55,203 bases of DNA from the NCBI GenBank assembly GCA_017480385.1, contig JAFVAT010000028.1, positions 133,936 through 189,138 of the forward strand, in the 5' to 3' direction. Every line of letters begins with the position of its first letter. The first letter of the stretch is position 1. Under the pieces are notes generated by a model. The model was given only the letters and a program-made list of their open reading frames with translations, searched no databases and was not told where the DNA came from. The stretch is from Alphaproteobacteria bacterium (GTDB taxonomy: Bacteria > Pseudomonadota > Alphaproteobacteria > CAAGCB01 > CAG-977). Positions 36,089 to 43,465 of this stretch are shown one piece after another. A program made the position numbers and the translations under genes.

Positions 36089-36731
36089 CGGGCCCGCCGC
36101 CGCCGGGAAAGGCACTTTGGCGCAAAATCTGGCAAAGCATTTCAAATACGCCTTTTTAGACACGGGACGGCTGTATCGAGCCGTCGGCTATGCCGTTCTG
36201 CAAGCCGGAAAAGATCCGTCCGACAAAACCGAAGCGACAAAAGCCGCCAAAGCTTTCGATCCGAAAAGCATCAATCAGATTCTGTCCAATCCGGCTTTAA
36301 GAGAGGAAGCGACCGGCAATGCGGCCTCGAAAGTCGCGGTTATCCCCTCTGTCCGCGAAGTGTTGCTGCAATTACAGCGCGACTTTGCCGAACACCCGTT
36401 TTTTGAAGACGGCACGCCCGCGAAAGGCGCCGTTCTGGATGGCCGCGACATCGGCACGGTCGTTTGCCCGAAAGCCGACGTGAAGTTCTTTGTAACCGCC
36501 TCCGCCGAAGTCAGGACCGACCGCCGTTTCAAGGAACTGAAAGACGCCGGAAAACCCGCCGACTACGACGTGATTTTAAAGGACATCAAAGAACGCGACG
36601 AACGCGATTCCAAGCGCGCGACCGCCCCGCTGAAACCGGCGGAGGACGCTTACGTTCTGGACACGTCGAATATGAACGCGACCCAAGCCTATCAGGCGGC
36701 ATTGGATTTCATCGCGATCAACCACGCGTAA
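36072..36731 (+). CDS. cmk: cytidylate kinase
   Basis: Cmk phosphorylates CMP and dCMP. The 219-residue protein has P-loop GPAAAGKGT at residues 7-15, FLDTGRLYRAVGYA near residue 30, DGRDIGTVVCPKADVKFFVTAS near residue 123, and the lid region RDSKRATAPLKPAEDAYVLDTS near residue 177. It overlaps the aroA 3' end by 17 bases. In alphaproteobacteria rpsA usually follows within a short distance; here it is 4.2 kb away. The last 18 bases of the reading frame are repeated almost exactly at 37581. Confidence 0.96.
   Translation: MIIAIDGPAAAGKGTLAQNLAKHFKYAFLDTGRLYRAVGYAVLQAGKDPSDKTEATKAAKAFDPKSINQILSNPALREEATGNAASKVAVIPSVREVLLQLQRDFAEHPFFEDGTPAKGAVLDGRDIGTVVCPKADVKFFVTASAEVRTDRRFKELKDAGKPADYDVILKDIKERDERDSKRATAPLKPAEDAYVLDTSNMNATQAYQAALDFIAINHA
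36711..36728. repeat. cmk 3'-end sequence, copy 1 of an att-like duplication
   Basis: ATCGCGATCAACCACGCG encodes the last six residues of Cmk (IAINHA). It recurs with one mismatch at 37581-37598, where the same reading frame would again give FIAINHA. Elements that integrate at gene 3' ends commonly leave such pairs, but no integrase is present. Confidence 0.55.
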
Positions 36732-36749
36732 GAAAGTTTCAAACAGCGA

Positions 36750-36779
36750 AAAGCCCCGACGAAACGGGGCTTTTTTTTG
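36750..36779 (+). terminator. intrinsic terminator after cmk
   Basis: A 7-bp perfect stem AGCCCCG / CGGGGCT with a 6-base loop (ACGAAA) is followed by a run of eight T. It ends the aroA-cmk transcript, so rpsA must be transcribed from its own promoter. Confidence 0.9.
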
Positions 36780-36795
36780 TATCACATTCATTAAA

Positions 36796-37044
36796 TCAAT
36801 CTCTGCAAGCCGTTCCATTGACCAACAATTCGGAAGAGTCTATATCTATATCATCATTCCAACTGATGCCGTAACGTTCGTTTTTAACGTTTTCAAAAAG
36901 TCCTTTTATTGTTAAAAGCGGCTTAAAGGCATCAAAGCGATTCATCAACGGCATAACGTCATAAATCGTTTTTTTCCCGCTTTTAAATGAAAGTTTCAAT
37001 TTAAAATCGGCAAGAGGTTCAACTTCGTTGATAATCGGAAACAA
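36796..37044 (-). CDS. DUF2442 domain protein (possible antitoxin-like partner)
   Basis: The 82-residue protein matches the DUF2442 pattern: a beta-rich N-terminus (FKLKLSFKSGKKTIYDVMPL), then F..L....LF..V....YGISWNDDIDIDSSELL. DUF2442 genes commonly follow DUF4160 genes in two-gene modules proposed to be toxin-antitoxin systems. That order is present here, with the DUF4160 remnant just upstream. The start is TTG at 37044 with AAGGAGG about six bases upstream. The DUF4160 stop codon overlaps this ribosome-binding site region. Confidence 0.75.
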   Translation of the reverse strand: MFPIINEVEPLADFKLKLSFKSGKKTIYDVMPLMNRFDAFKPLLTIKGLFENVKNERYGISWNDDIDIDSSELLVNGTACRD

Positions 37045-37056
37045 CTCTTTACCTCC

Positions 37057-37212
37057 TTAAAGCAACGGTTCTAACGTTCTGAATTTTTGAGTTTTCCACA
37101 TTTCAAACATCTCTGCCTGATGTAAAGTCGCCCATTCTTTAACCAGCCCTTCCGCCCGCGCAGGCAAGTCGCTTTCGATAAAATCAAGCGTTAAATTAAA
37201 TATAGCATTATA
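37057..37212 (-). pseudogene. truncated DUF4160 gene (N-terminus lost)
   Basis: Reading backwards from the TAA at 37057, the frame gives about 51 residues ending LVKEWATLHQAEMFEMWK followed by TQKFRTLEPLL. This matches the C-terminal helix of DUF4160 proteins ('..VxEWxxxHxxExxxxW..'). A stop codon at 37213-37215 cuts the frame, and the conserved N-terminal half with its catalytic-looking residues is missing. No good start codon is present. It is the remnant of the usual partner of DUF2442. Confidence 0.55.
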
Positions 37213-37215
37213 TCA

Positions 37216-37762
37216 TCCCATAATAAATATGAATATACAGCGGATTATGTTCTTTTCCTAAAAAGAATATTTTAATAATCAATCTGTAAAATCTGGCGAT
37301 AACAGGTATATTTTATTCTCTTTGATTCTTATTTAAGATATCAAAAACAAGCCTTTTCATCAATATTTCTGTTATTTTCGGATATTTTCCAGTAAATCTA
37401 AAATCACATCGTATTTTAGTCGAAAACCTAAAAAAGCGGCATCGTCTTTGCAAAAAGCGATAGCGAGGAAGCAAACCAGAAAAAATGCAAGAAAAAATAA
37501 ATTTCCCTTTTCCTCCTCTCTGGATTGCCACGCCTCTAACGAAGCTCGCAAATACAATTTTGTGTTATTTTTCCCGTTTTATCGCGATCAACCATGCGCC
37601 AAGGAAAATACACGTAGCGGATTTCTGTCAAAATATAATTTGAGAAAAAGTATGCTGAGAGTGATAGAATCCCAAAAAATAAGAATTTTCTATTCTTTCA
37701 TATCTTTTTTCAATTTTTCAAGCGAACATAGAAAAACATTTCATGACAAACCCAATAGCTGC
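37216..37762. other. AT-rich stretch without a supported gene
   Basis: About 550 bases between the DUF4160 remnant and the restriction endonuclease gene carry only short overlapping frames on both strands, with no ribosome-binding sites or recognisable domains. The one informative piece is the copy of the cmk 3' end at 37581-37598. The region may contain decayed genes. Confidence 0.5.
37581..37598. repeat. cmk 3'-end sequence, copy 2 of an att-like duplication
   Basis: ATCGCGATCAACCATGCG matches 17 of 18 bases of the cmk 3' end at 36711-36728, with a further TTT matching just upstream. The frame continues past the duplicated part without the cmk stop codon, so it is not a functional gene end. 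Confidence 0.55.
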
Positions 37763-38683
37763 CTATATCTCATTGTATAGTGAATGCCGAATTGCATTGC
37801 GGTAAACATTTCCTTCCGGTAAATCCATTGCTGAAAAAGCTTCTTGTACTTTATAAACAGTTGTACAATGCTCTTCAATAATGCCCAATGGTCTACTTGT
37901 TCCGTTTGATGTTTCAACGGATAGATAATCATAGGCAATAAAATGTATAGAAGCAGGCTGCATAGGAAATTTGGGAATTTTCTGTTTTCCACCTAACCTA
38001 TTCAGAATCCGTTCATATACGGGCTTTGGACAAATAAAGAATAAACCTGAACGACATAATTCCTCTCGTTGCAAAACCTGTCCTTTATATATTAGTTGTG
38101 GAATAATACGCTTTGAAACGTTTTCCCAATTTAAACCAACTGTATCGGAAATAATTTGCCGCCCTTCTAAAAGCTGTTTCCGTGCCTCACGATAATTTCC
38201 CGTTGTATCAATTGTTTGTACCTCAATAGCAGTAAATTCTACTAATCCACCCTCCGCATCAAGACGTGCTAACACCCAATCAACAAAGTATGCGCCTTGC
38301 CCCTGTCTTTGCGGTAGTCTTAATTCCCCTCCCCAACCATGTCCGAAAACAGCAATTGCACCTCCTTCTGCCTTTGCTTTATTAACAGCTACACGCCCGG
38401 AATACAAATTAAGATTACAAGAAAAAGCTTTTAGAGATACTTCTTTTAGCATTTTATAATCTTCAGCATATATTCTAATTGGACAGCAAATTACATCCGG
38501 AGAATTTGCGGTTTTCTGTCTTATTGCACAAACGCCGGAAACAACTCTATCTCGAGCAAGCATTTTGCTGCACGTCTTAGAGACAAAAGGACAAAGTTGT
38601 TTTACAGCTGCAATATGTGCTTTATTTGAAGCATCCTCTGCTCTATATCCAAAAAATTCTGAAATATAGCCTGCCATTCTCAT
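37763..38683 (-). CDS. NotI-family type II restriction endonuclease
   Basis: The 306-residue protein resembles NotI along its length: ISEFFGYR near residue 7, four Cys positions as in the NotI iron-binding fold (LCPFVSKTC, GVCAI, CCPIR), GWGGELRLPQ, and the catalytic region VDWVLARL...FTAIEVQTIDTTGNY (residues about 132-165). In NotI the active site uses Asp, Glu and Gln in FDW...EIQ, and D, E and Q are all kept here. It cuts DNA at an unmethylated site, which I cannot predict. Its start overlaps the methyltransferase stop by four bases. Confidence 0.85.
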   Translation of the reverse strand: MRMAGYISEFFGYRAEDASNKAHIAAVKQLCPFVSKTCSKMLARDRVVSGVCAIRQKTANSPDVICCPIRIYAEDYKMLKEVSLKAFSCNLNLYSGRVAVNKAKAEGGAIAVFGHGWGGELRLPQRQGQGAYFVDWVLARLDAEGGLVEFTAIEVQTIDTTGNYREARKQLLEGRQIISDTVGLNWENVSKRIIPQLIYKGQVLQREELCRSGLFFICPKPVYERILNRLGGKQKIPKFPMQPASIHFIAYDYLSVETSNGTSRPLGIIEEHCTTVYKVQEAFSAMDLPEGNVYRNAIRHSLYNEI

Positions 38684-39870
38684 GCCCCCTCAACAAGAAT
38701 TGATCGAATTGACTTTCCTACTGCCTCAGCCAACAAGGGAGGCACAGCATTTCCAACCTGCGCAAACTGCTGTCCCTGACTTCCTGTAAAAACAAAATGA
38801 TCTGGAAAAGATTGAATTCGTGCAGCCTCTCGTACAGTAAAAGAACGATCTTGTTCATAATGAATAAAGGCTCCCCAATGCGGATCACATTTTGTTAATA
38901 TAGTTGATGCAAGTCCGTCAGCTTTAACACGCCCATATCTTTTTGTATGATCTCCCTGTTTTGCCCTTTGCATTCCTTTAGGCAAAAGTTCAAAAGGTAT
39001 ATCTGTCCAGTTTCCTCCCGGCTTGATATATTGCAGCCGCCGTAAATTAATTTTAGACAATAATGGAGCTTCATGATTAAAAACCCCTATACTTCCGATT
39101 CGTGCACGTTTTTGATAATCACAAAATGGTTCACAAGCGTATTTTCTTATTTCTTTACCTCGTTCTCCGCATCTCAGCGGCGGCAAATCTCCTATTGCCT
39201 CTTTTACCGTTATAAAACGTGCATGGTTTTCGGACAAAGGCTCTTTTATTAATGAATGTCCATCAAATATCGTTGTAAAATTGGGCTTAACAGGTGCATG
39301 GCATACAGGATCAGGAAATGCATGTTCTGGCAAGTTTTTTCCACGTAACCCCAAAATAAAGGTTCTCCAACGCATTTGAGGAACACCGTAATAAGCTGCG
39401 CCTAATATTCTTACATCTGCACCGTAACCTAATTCAGCCAACGCATCAAGAATGGCATGAAGCGTCGCTCCACGTTCAAAAGACACCAGACCGGGAACGT
39501 TTTCTATTAAAATCGCTTTAGGTGCAAAAGCATCTACAAACCGCAAATATTCTTTGAATAAATGATTACGTTCATCAAGAATGCTCCGTACAGGCGCATT
39601 GATTGAAAAACCCTGACAAGGAGGCCCTCCGGCAATTAAATCAAGTTCTTCGCGTTCTAACCCTAATTCTATACGAATTTCATTTGGAACAAGAGTTCTT
39701 ATATCTGCTGTTCGAACTATTGCTCCCTTATGATTTGTACTATATGTATTTGCATATTCGGGAACGATTTCTGTTGCGAACAAACTATGAAACCCTGCTC
39801 CTGCCAACCCTTCAGATAAACCGCCAGCCCCAGAAAAAAGGTCTATCATTTTTAAATTTGTTATACTCAC
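38680..39870 (-). CDS. DNA (cytosine-5)-methyltransferase of the NotI-type system
   Basis: The 396-residue m5C methyltransferase has motif I DLFSGAGGLSEGL (residues 10-22), motif IV GGPPCQGFS with the catalytic Cys (near residue 83), motif VI ENVPG (near 122), motif VIII QMRWRTF, a target-recognition region about 185-300, motif IX VREAARIQSFPDHF and motif X VGNAVPP. It protects host DNA from the paired nuclease. The start is GTG with AAGGGA seven bases upstream. Being first in the operon lets methylation be made before cutting. Its composition looks more AT-rich than the flanking core genes. Confidence 0.93.
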   Translation of the reverse strand: MSITNLKMIDLFSGAGGLSEGLAGAGFHSLFATEIVPEYANTYSTNHKGAIVRTADIRTLVPNEIRIELGLEREELDLIAGGPPCQGFSINAPVRSILDERNHLFKEYLRFVDAFAPKAILIENVPGLVSFERGATLHAILDALAELGYGADVRILGAAYYGVPQMRWRTFILGLRGKNLPEHAFPDPVCHAPVKPNFTTIFDGHSLIKEPLSENHARFITVKEAIGDLPPLRCGERGKEIRKYACEPFCDYQKRARIGSIGVFNHEAPLLSKINLRRLQYIKPGGNWTDIPFELLPKGMQRAKQGDHTKRYGRVKADGLASTILTKCDPHWGAFIHYEQDRSFTVREAARIQSFPDHFVFTGSQGQQFAQVGNAVPPLLAEAVGKSIRSILVEGA

Positions 39871-39939
39871 AAATTTATCCCTTAATATACAAGCACAATA
39901 CGATATTTTTTATAACATAATCACATTTGGCAAAAAAAG

Positions 39940-39995
39940 GGATAAAATATCCATTCCGTAAAAACATTATTCCGATATGATAAAATATCATTCCG
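39940..39995. promoter_or_regulatory. repeated palindromic operator-like sites
   Basis: Two copies of GATAAAATATC occur at 39941-39951 and 39979-39989, 38 bp apart. Each is flanked so that it forms a palindrome (GGATA-AAA-TATCC and ATGATA-AAA-TATCAT). ATTCCG follows both copies and also occurs at 39969. The sites lie between the divergent methyltransferase and helix-turn-helix genes, where a regulator could control both. Confidence 0.45.
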
Positions 39996-40036
39996 ATAAT
40001 CCGATATACTTTTTTTTAAAGATTTAAGGAGTATTC

Positions 40037-40192
40037 ATGTATCTCTCTGATCGGGAAATCGCTAAAAAATGGGGAATATCGGAGCGTCGTGTCCGGCTTT
40101 TATGCGCTTCGGGAAAAATTCCCGGTGTTTTGCTTTCAAGGCGAAACTGGCAAATTCCGTCAAATGCAGTCAAACCGGCAAATGCCCGTTAA
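40037..40192 (+). CDS. small helix-turn-helix DNA-binding protein
   Basis: The 51-residue ORF has a MerR/excisionase-like helix-turn-helix: REIAKKWGISERRVRLLCAS followed by GKIPGVLLSRRNWQIPS. This wing pattern is typical of 'helix-turn-helix domain' proteins that are often fused to Fic or other domains. AAGGAG lies five bases before the ATG. It ends at TAA (40190), but the same frame continues with KKRSWIYAVLLPRLVMVDLF and ends at TAA 40304-40306, so a longer ancestor of about 88 residues may have been interrupted. It is divergent from the methyltransferase and could regulate the R-M genes; that is inference. Confidence 0.55.
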   Translation: MYLSDREIAKKWGISERRVRLLCASGKIPGVLLSRRNWQIPSNAVKPANAR

Positions 40193-40310
40193 AAAAAGCG
40201 GAGCTGGATTTATGCCGTCCTCTTACCGCGGTTGGTAATGGTCGATTTGTTTGCTCGTTACCTGAATGAACGACCGAATGTTTATCTGAATATACTGAAA
40301 GAATAAAATT

Positions 40311-40802
40311 ATGCCCGTTTGTTTTCCGCCCGTCGCCGACGACAACATCAGCCGCATGATTATCGGGTCGATGCCGGGGGTAGCGTCTTTAAATGCGAAT
40401 CAATACTATGCCCACCCACGCAACACCTTTTGGAAAATCATCGCCGAGTTGTTTGATGCGCCGTATCCGTTTCCCAACTACGAAGACAAGTTATCTCTTC
40501 TGTTAAAAAACCATATCGGTCTATGGGACGTGCTTGCTTCCTGCGACCGTAAAGGCAGCTTGGATTCTGATATTCGCAATGCCGTTCCGAATGACTTTGA
40601 AACCTTTTTGAAGACTCGCCCGAATGTCAAAACGTTATATTTTAACGGCAACACGGCTTATCAGAACTTTATAAAATCTTTTAAAAGCTATGACTTTATC
40701 CGTGACTTAGCCCTACGTCCTCTGCCCTCAACTTCTCCGGCGAATGCGCGGTTGAGTTTCGCAGAAAAAATAAAGCTCTGGGAAGTGATTAAAACAGCAT
40801 AA
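40311..40802 (+). CDS. DNA-deoxyinosine glycosylase (UDG superfamily, family 6-like)
   Basis: The 163-residue protein matches the hypoxanthine-DNA glycosylase group of the uracil-DNA glycosylase fold: IIGSMPGVASLNANQYYAHP and RNTFWKI near residue 16, GLWDVLASCDRKGSLDSDI in the middle, and LPSTSPANARLSF near the C-terminus. The family removes deaminated bases such as hypoxanthine. It is not a canonical Ung. The ATG at 40311 gives the family N-terminus. It lies between the R-M island and rpsA. Confidence 0.88.
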   Translation: MPVCFPPVADDNISRMIIGSMPGVASLNANQYYAHPRNTFWKIIAELFDAPYPFPNYEDKLSLLLKNHIGLWDVLASCDRKGSLDSDIRNAVPNDFETFLKTRPNVKTLYFNGNTAYQNFIKSFKSYDFIRDLALRPLPSTSPANARLSFAEKIKLWEVIKTA

Positions 40803-40807
40803 ATTCC

Positions 40808-40836
40808 TTGCAAAAACGTCTTTTTTCATGTATATA
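40808..40836 (+). promoter_or_regulatory. rpsA promoter
   Basis: TTGCAA (40808-40813) and TATATA (40831-40836) are separated by exactly 17 bases, a good sigma-70-type match. About 100 bases of GC-rich leader with short inverted repeats follow before rpsA, leaving room for translational control. Confidence 0.65.
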
Positions 40837-40938
40837 GGCAACGGAATCGAAGGCACGGCGGTTCCGGTGTTTTGATCGTGCAGACCTCCGGAAACAACCG
40901 GACGGCCAGAATAATTTGATAAAGGAAGTAAATTTAAT

Positions 40939-42648
40939 ATGGTAACTAAAACTACAGCCGAAGAAATTCCGGCGATGAAAGAAAATTTTGCCGAACTGTT
41001 CAACGAAATGTTTGGCGAAGATCAGGGCTTGGAAGGCTCTGTTGTCAAGGGGACAATCGTTGCTTTGTCCGATGATTTTGCAACGATCGATGTCGGTCTG
41101 AAATCCGAAGGCCGCATTGCCCGCCGCGAATTCGGCTTTAATGCAGAAATGAAAGTCGGCGATCAGGTTGATGTATTCATTGACCGTTACGAAGACAAGG
41201 ACGGCATGGTCGTTCTGTCCCGTGAAAAAGCCCGCCGCGAAGAAGCTTGGAACGAATTGGAAAAAGCGCAGGCCAACGGCGAACGCGTTACTGGCGTTAT
41301 TTTCGGTCGCGTCAAGGGTGGTTTCACTGTTGACTTGTCCGGCGCAATCGCTTTCCTGCCGGGATCACAGGTTGATATCCGTCCGGTTCGCGATGTCGGT
41401 CCATTAATGGGTACGCCGCAGCCGTTCCAGATTTTGAAAATGGACCGTGCTCGTGGCAATATCGTTGTTTCCCGCCGCGCCGTTTTGGAAGAAACACGTG
41501 TCGAACAGCGTTCCGAATTAATCAAGAATTTATCCGAAGGCCAGATTTTGGACGGCGTTGTCAAGAATATCACCGATTACGGCGCATTCATTGACTTGGG
41601 CGGCGTTGACGGCTTGTTGCACGTTACGGATATCGCTTGGAAGCGCATCAATCACCCGTCCGAAGCTCTGACAATCGGTCAGCCGGTAAAAGTACAGATT
41701 ATCCGCTTCAATCCTGAAACCCAGCGCATCAGCTTGGGCATGAAGCAGTTGGAAGCCGATCCTTGGGCCGGCGTTGATCAGAAATATCCAGTTGGCGCAA
41801 AATTAACCGGTCGTGTAACGAATATCACCGATTACGGTGCATTCATTGAACTGGAACAGGGTGTTGAGGGCTTGGTCCACGTTTCCGAAATGAGCTGGAC
41901 AAAGAAGAATACGCATCCGGGCAAGATCATTTCTACGTCTCAGGAAGTCGAAGTTATGGTTCTGGACGTCGATCAGGCGAAACGCCGTATTTCTTTGGGC
42001 TTGAAGCAATGCTTGGCCAATCCTTGGGAAGCTTTTGCCGAAACGCACCCAGTCGGTTCCGAAATTGAAGGCGAAATCCGCAATATTACGGAATTTGGTC
42101 TGTTTGTCGGCCTGAACGGTGACATTGACGGTATGGTTCACTTATCCGATCTGTCTTGGGACAAGAGCGGTGAGGAAGCTGTCAAGGATTACAAGAAAGG
42201 CGATGTCATTAAAGCCAAAGTTTTGGATATTGATGTTGAAAAAGAACGCATTTCTTTGGGTGTCAAACAACTGACCTCCGATCCATTTGCCGATGCGACT
42301 TCCGATATCAAGAAAGGTGATGTTGTTACGGGTGTTGTCAGCGCAATCGCTGACAACGGTATCGAAGTAGATATCAATGGCTCCAAGGGCTTTATCCGCA
42401 AGGCAGATCTGTCGCGTGACCGTTCCGAACAGCGTCCCGAACGCTTTGCCATCGGCGACAAGGTTGATGCGAAAGTCACGCAGATTGATGCGAAGACTCG
42501 CAAGATCACTTTGTCGATCAAGGCTCGCGAAATCGCTGAAGAAAAAGAAGCTTTGTCTGAATTCGGTTCGACCGATTCCGGCGCTTCTCTGGGTGACATT
42601 CTGGGCGCCGCTATCGCCAAGAAAGAAGCCGAAAGCGAAAAGAAGTGA
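40939..42648 (+). CDS. rpsA: 30S ribosomal protein S1
   Basis: S1 binds mRNA and helps it load on the 30S subunit. The 569-residue protein has six S1 RNA-binding repeats. The third to sixth show the classic pattern, for example ITDYGAFIDLGGVDGLLHVTD near residue 210, ITDYGAFIELEQGVEGLVHVSEMSW near 297, and ITEFGLFVGLNGDIDGMVHLSDLSW near 384. The start has AAGGAAG upstream. In related genomes it follows cmk directly. Composition is typical of a highly expressed core gene. Confidence 0.97.
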   Translation: MVTKTTAEEIPAMKENFAELFNEMFGEDQGLEGSVVKGTIVALSDDFATIDVGLKSEGRIARREFGFNAEMKVGDQVDVFIDRYEDKDGMVVLSREKARREEAWNELEKAQANGERVTGVIFGRVKGGFTVDLSGAIAFLPGSQVDIRPVRDVGPLMGTPQPFQILKMDRARGNIVVSRRAVLEETRVEQRSELIKNLSEGQILDGVVKNITDYGAFIDLGGVDGLLHVTDIAWKRINHPSEALTIGQPVKVQIIRFNPETQRISLGMKQLEADPWAGVDQKYPVGAKLTGRVTNITDYGAFIELEQGVEGLVHVSEMSWTKKNTHPGKIISTSQEVEVMVLDVDQAKRRISLGLKQCLANPWEAFAETHPVGSEIEGEIRNITEFGLFVGLNGDIDGMVHLSDLSWDKSGEEAVKDYKKGDVIKAKVLDIDVEKERISLGVKQLTSDPFADATSDIKKGDVVTGVVSAIADNGIEVDINGSKGFIRKADLSRDRSEQRPERFAIGDKVDAKVTQIDAKTRKITLSIKAREIAEEKEALSEFGSTDSGASLGDILGAAIAKKEAESEKK

Positions 42649-42748
42649 ACTACCCGTTCGGGGGAAACGCCCTCCCGGCGGGGGCGGAGGCGTCACTAGC
42701 TTAACGCCCTTCGGACAAGGATTGGGTTCCGCCGATAGCTTACAAAAG

Positions 42749-42784
42749 AAGTCTCCGATTGAAAGGTCGGAGACTTTCTTTTAT
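42749..42784 (+). terminator. intrinsic terminator after rpsA
   Basis: A 10-bp perfect stem AAGTCTCCGA / TCGGAGACTT with an 8-base loop is followed by TCTTTT. It lies about 100 bases after the rpsA stop, ahead of the PEGA-type lipoprotein gene. Confidence 0.85.
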
Positions 42785-42853
42785 CCCTACCTTTACAAAT
42801 CTTTTTTTCCGGATAATAATGCCCTACTTTTTTTGACATCATCAAGGGATTGA

Positions 42854-43438
42854 ATGATGAAACTTTTTCTGTCTTTATTATCCGTTCTGGCCATATCGGC
42901 CTGCGGCACATTGTTTGTCGGACAAGATCAAAGCATTCTGATCGACAGTCTTCCCTCCGGCGTATCCATTTACCAAAACGAAAAGTTTATGGGAACCACG
43001 CCTCTGACAATCCGTGTCGAACGGACCAAAAATCCTTTAATGCTGAAGGCGGAAAAAGAAGGCTATAACACTCAAGCCATAATGCTGAACTCTTCTTTGG
43101 GATTAGGAGCCGGCCTTGACGGCGTTTTTGCTGTTCTCTCTGTGACGGGATCAACCGGATTTACAACAGATGCGTCCAATGAAACCATATGGACCTATAA
43201 TCCCGATCAGTATTTTGTGCATATGATCAAAACCGGTGAAGAAAATCTGCCGGACAATAAAATTATTATGTTCATTACGAAAAATTTCGACACTTTGCGC
43301 ATGGATGCGGCAAATAACGGAAGACAGACTTTAGATGCTTTAGCCGAATTGACGGGAAAACCGACAAGTCTGCTGATTCCCGCAATCAATGCGTCTATTT
43401 ACCCATCGGAACTGATTAACGTTCTCTTGTCAAAATAG
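42854..43438 (+). CDS. PEGA-domain-like lipoprotein
   Basis: The 194-residue protein has a lipoprotein signal (MMKLFLSLLSVLAISACG, lipobox ISAC). A PEGA-like segment follows, IDSLPSGVSIYQNEKFMGTTPLTI (residues about 30-53), typical of surface or envelope carbohydrate-binding-like repeats. The middle contains a Gly-rich hydrophobic stretch (SSLGLGAGLDGVFAVLSVTG), and the C-terminal 80 residues have no motif I recognise. The start may be either of two adjacent ATGs (42854 or 42857). Confidence 0.78.
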   Translation: MMKLFLSLLSVLAISACGTLFVGQDQSILIDSLPSGVSIYQNEKFMGTTPLTIRVERTKNPLMLKAEKEGYNTQAIMLNSSLGLGAGLDGVFAVLSVTGSTGFTTDASNETIWTYNPDQYFVHMIKTGEENLPDNKIIMFITKNFDTLRMDAANNGRQTLDALAELTGKPTSLLIPAINASIYPSELINVLLSK

Positions 43439-43465
43439 CAATTGGACTTCACAATCAAAACCGCC

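Noticed and set aside
37313-37780. Three short overlapping frames on both strands in the gap before the restriction endonuclease
   Set aside because: They lack ribosome-binding sites and known domains, overlap each other, and are rich in F/K/L as expected for random AT-rich DNA. One has a hydrophobic stretch but nothing else to support it.
39940-40000. CRISPR array
   Set aside because: The repeats are only 11-20 bases, occur two or three times, lack unique spacers of regular length and have no cas genes nearby.
37216-40036. Insertion sequence or integrase in the cmk-rpsA island
   Set aside because: I found no transposase or integrase frame and no terminal inverted repeats; the only mobility signal is the duplicated cmk 3' end.
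40069-40269. 66-residue frame overlapping the helix-turn-helix gene
   Set aside because: The overlapping 51-residue frame has a clear helix-turn-helix and a good ribosome-binding site; this frame has neither.
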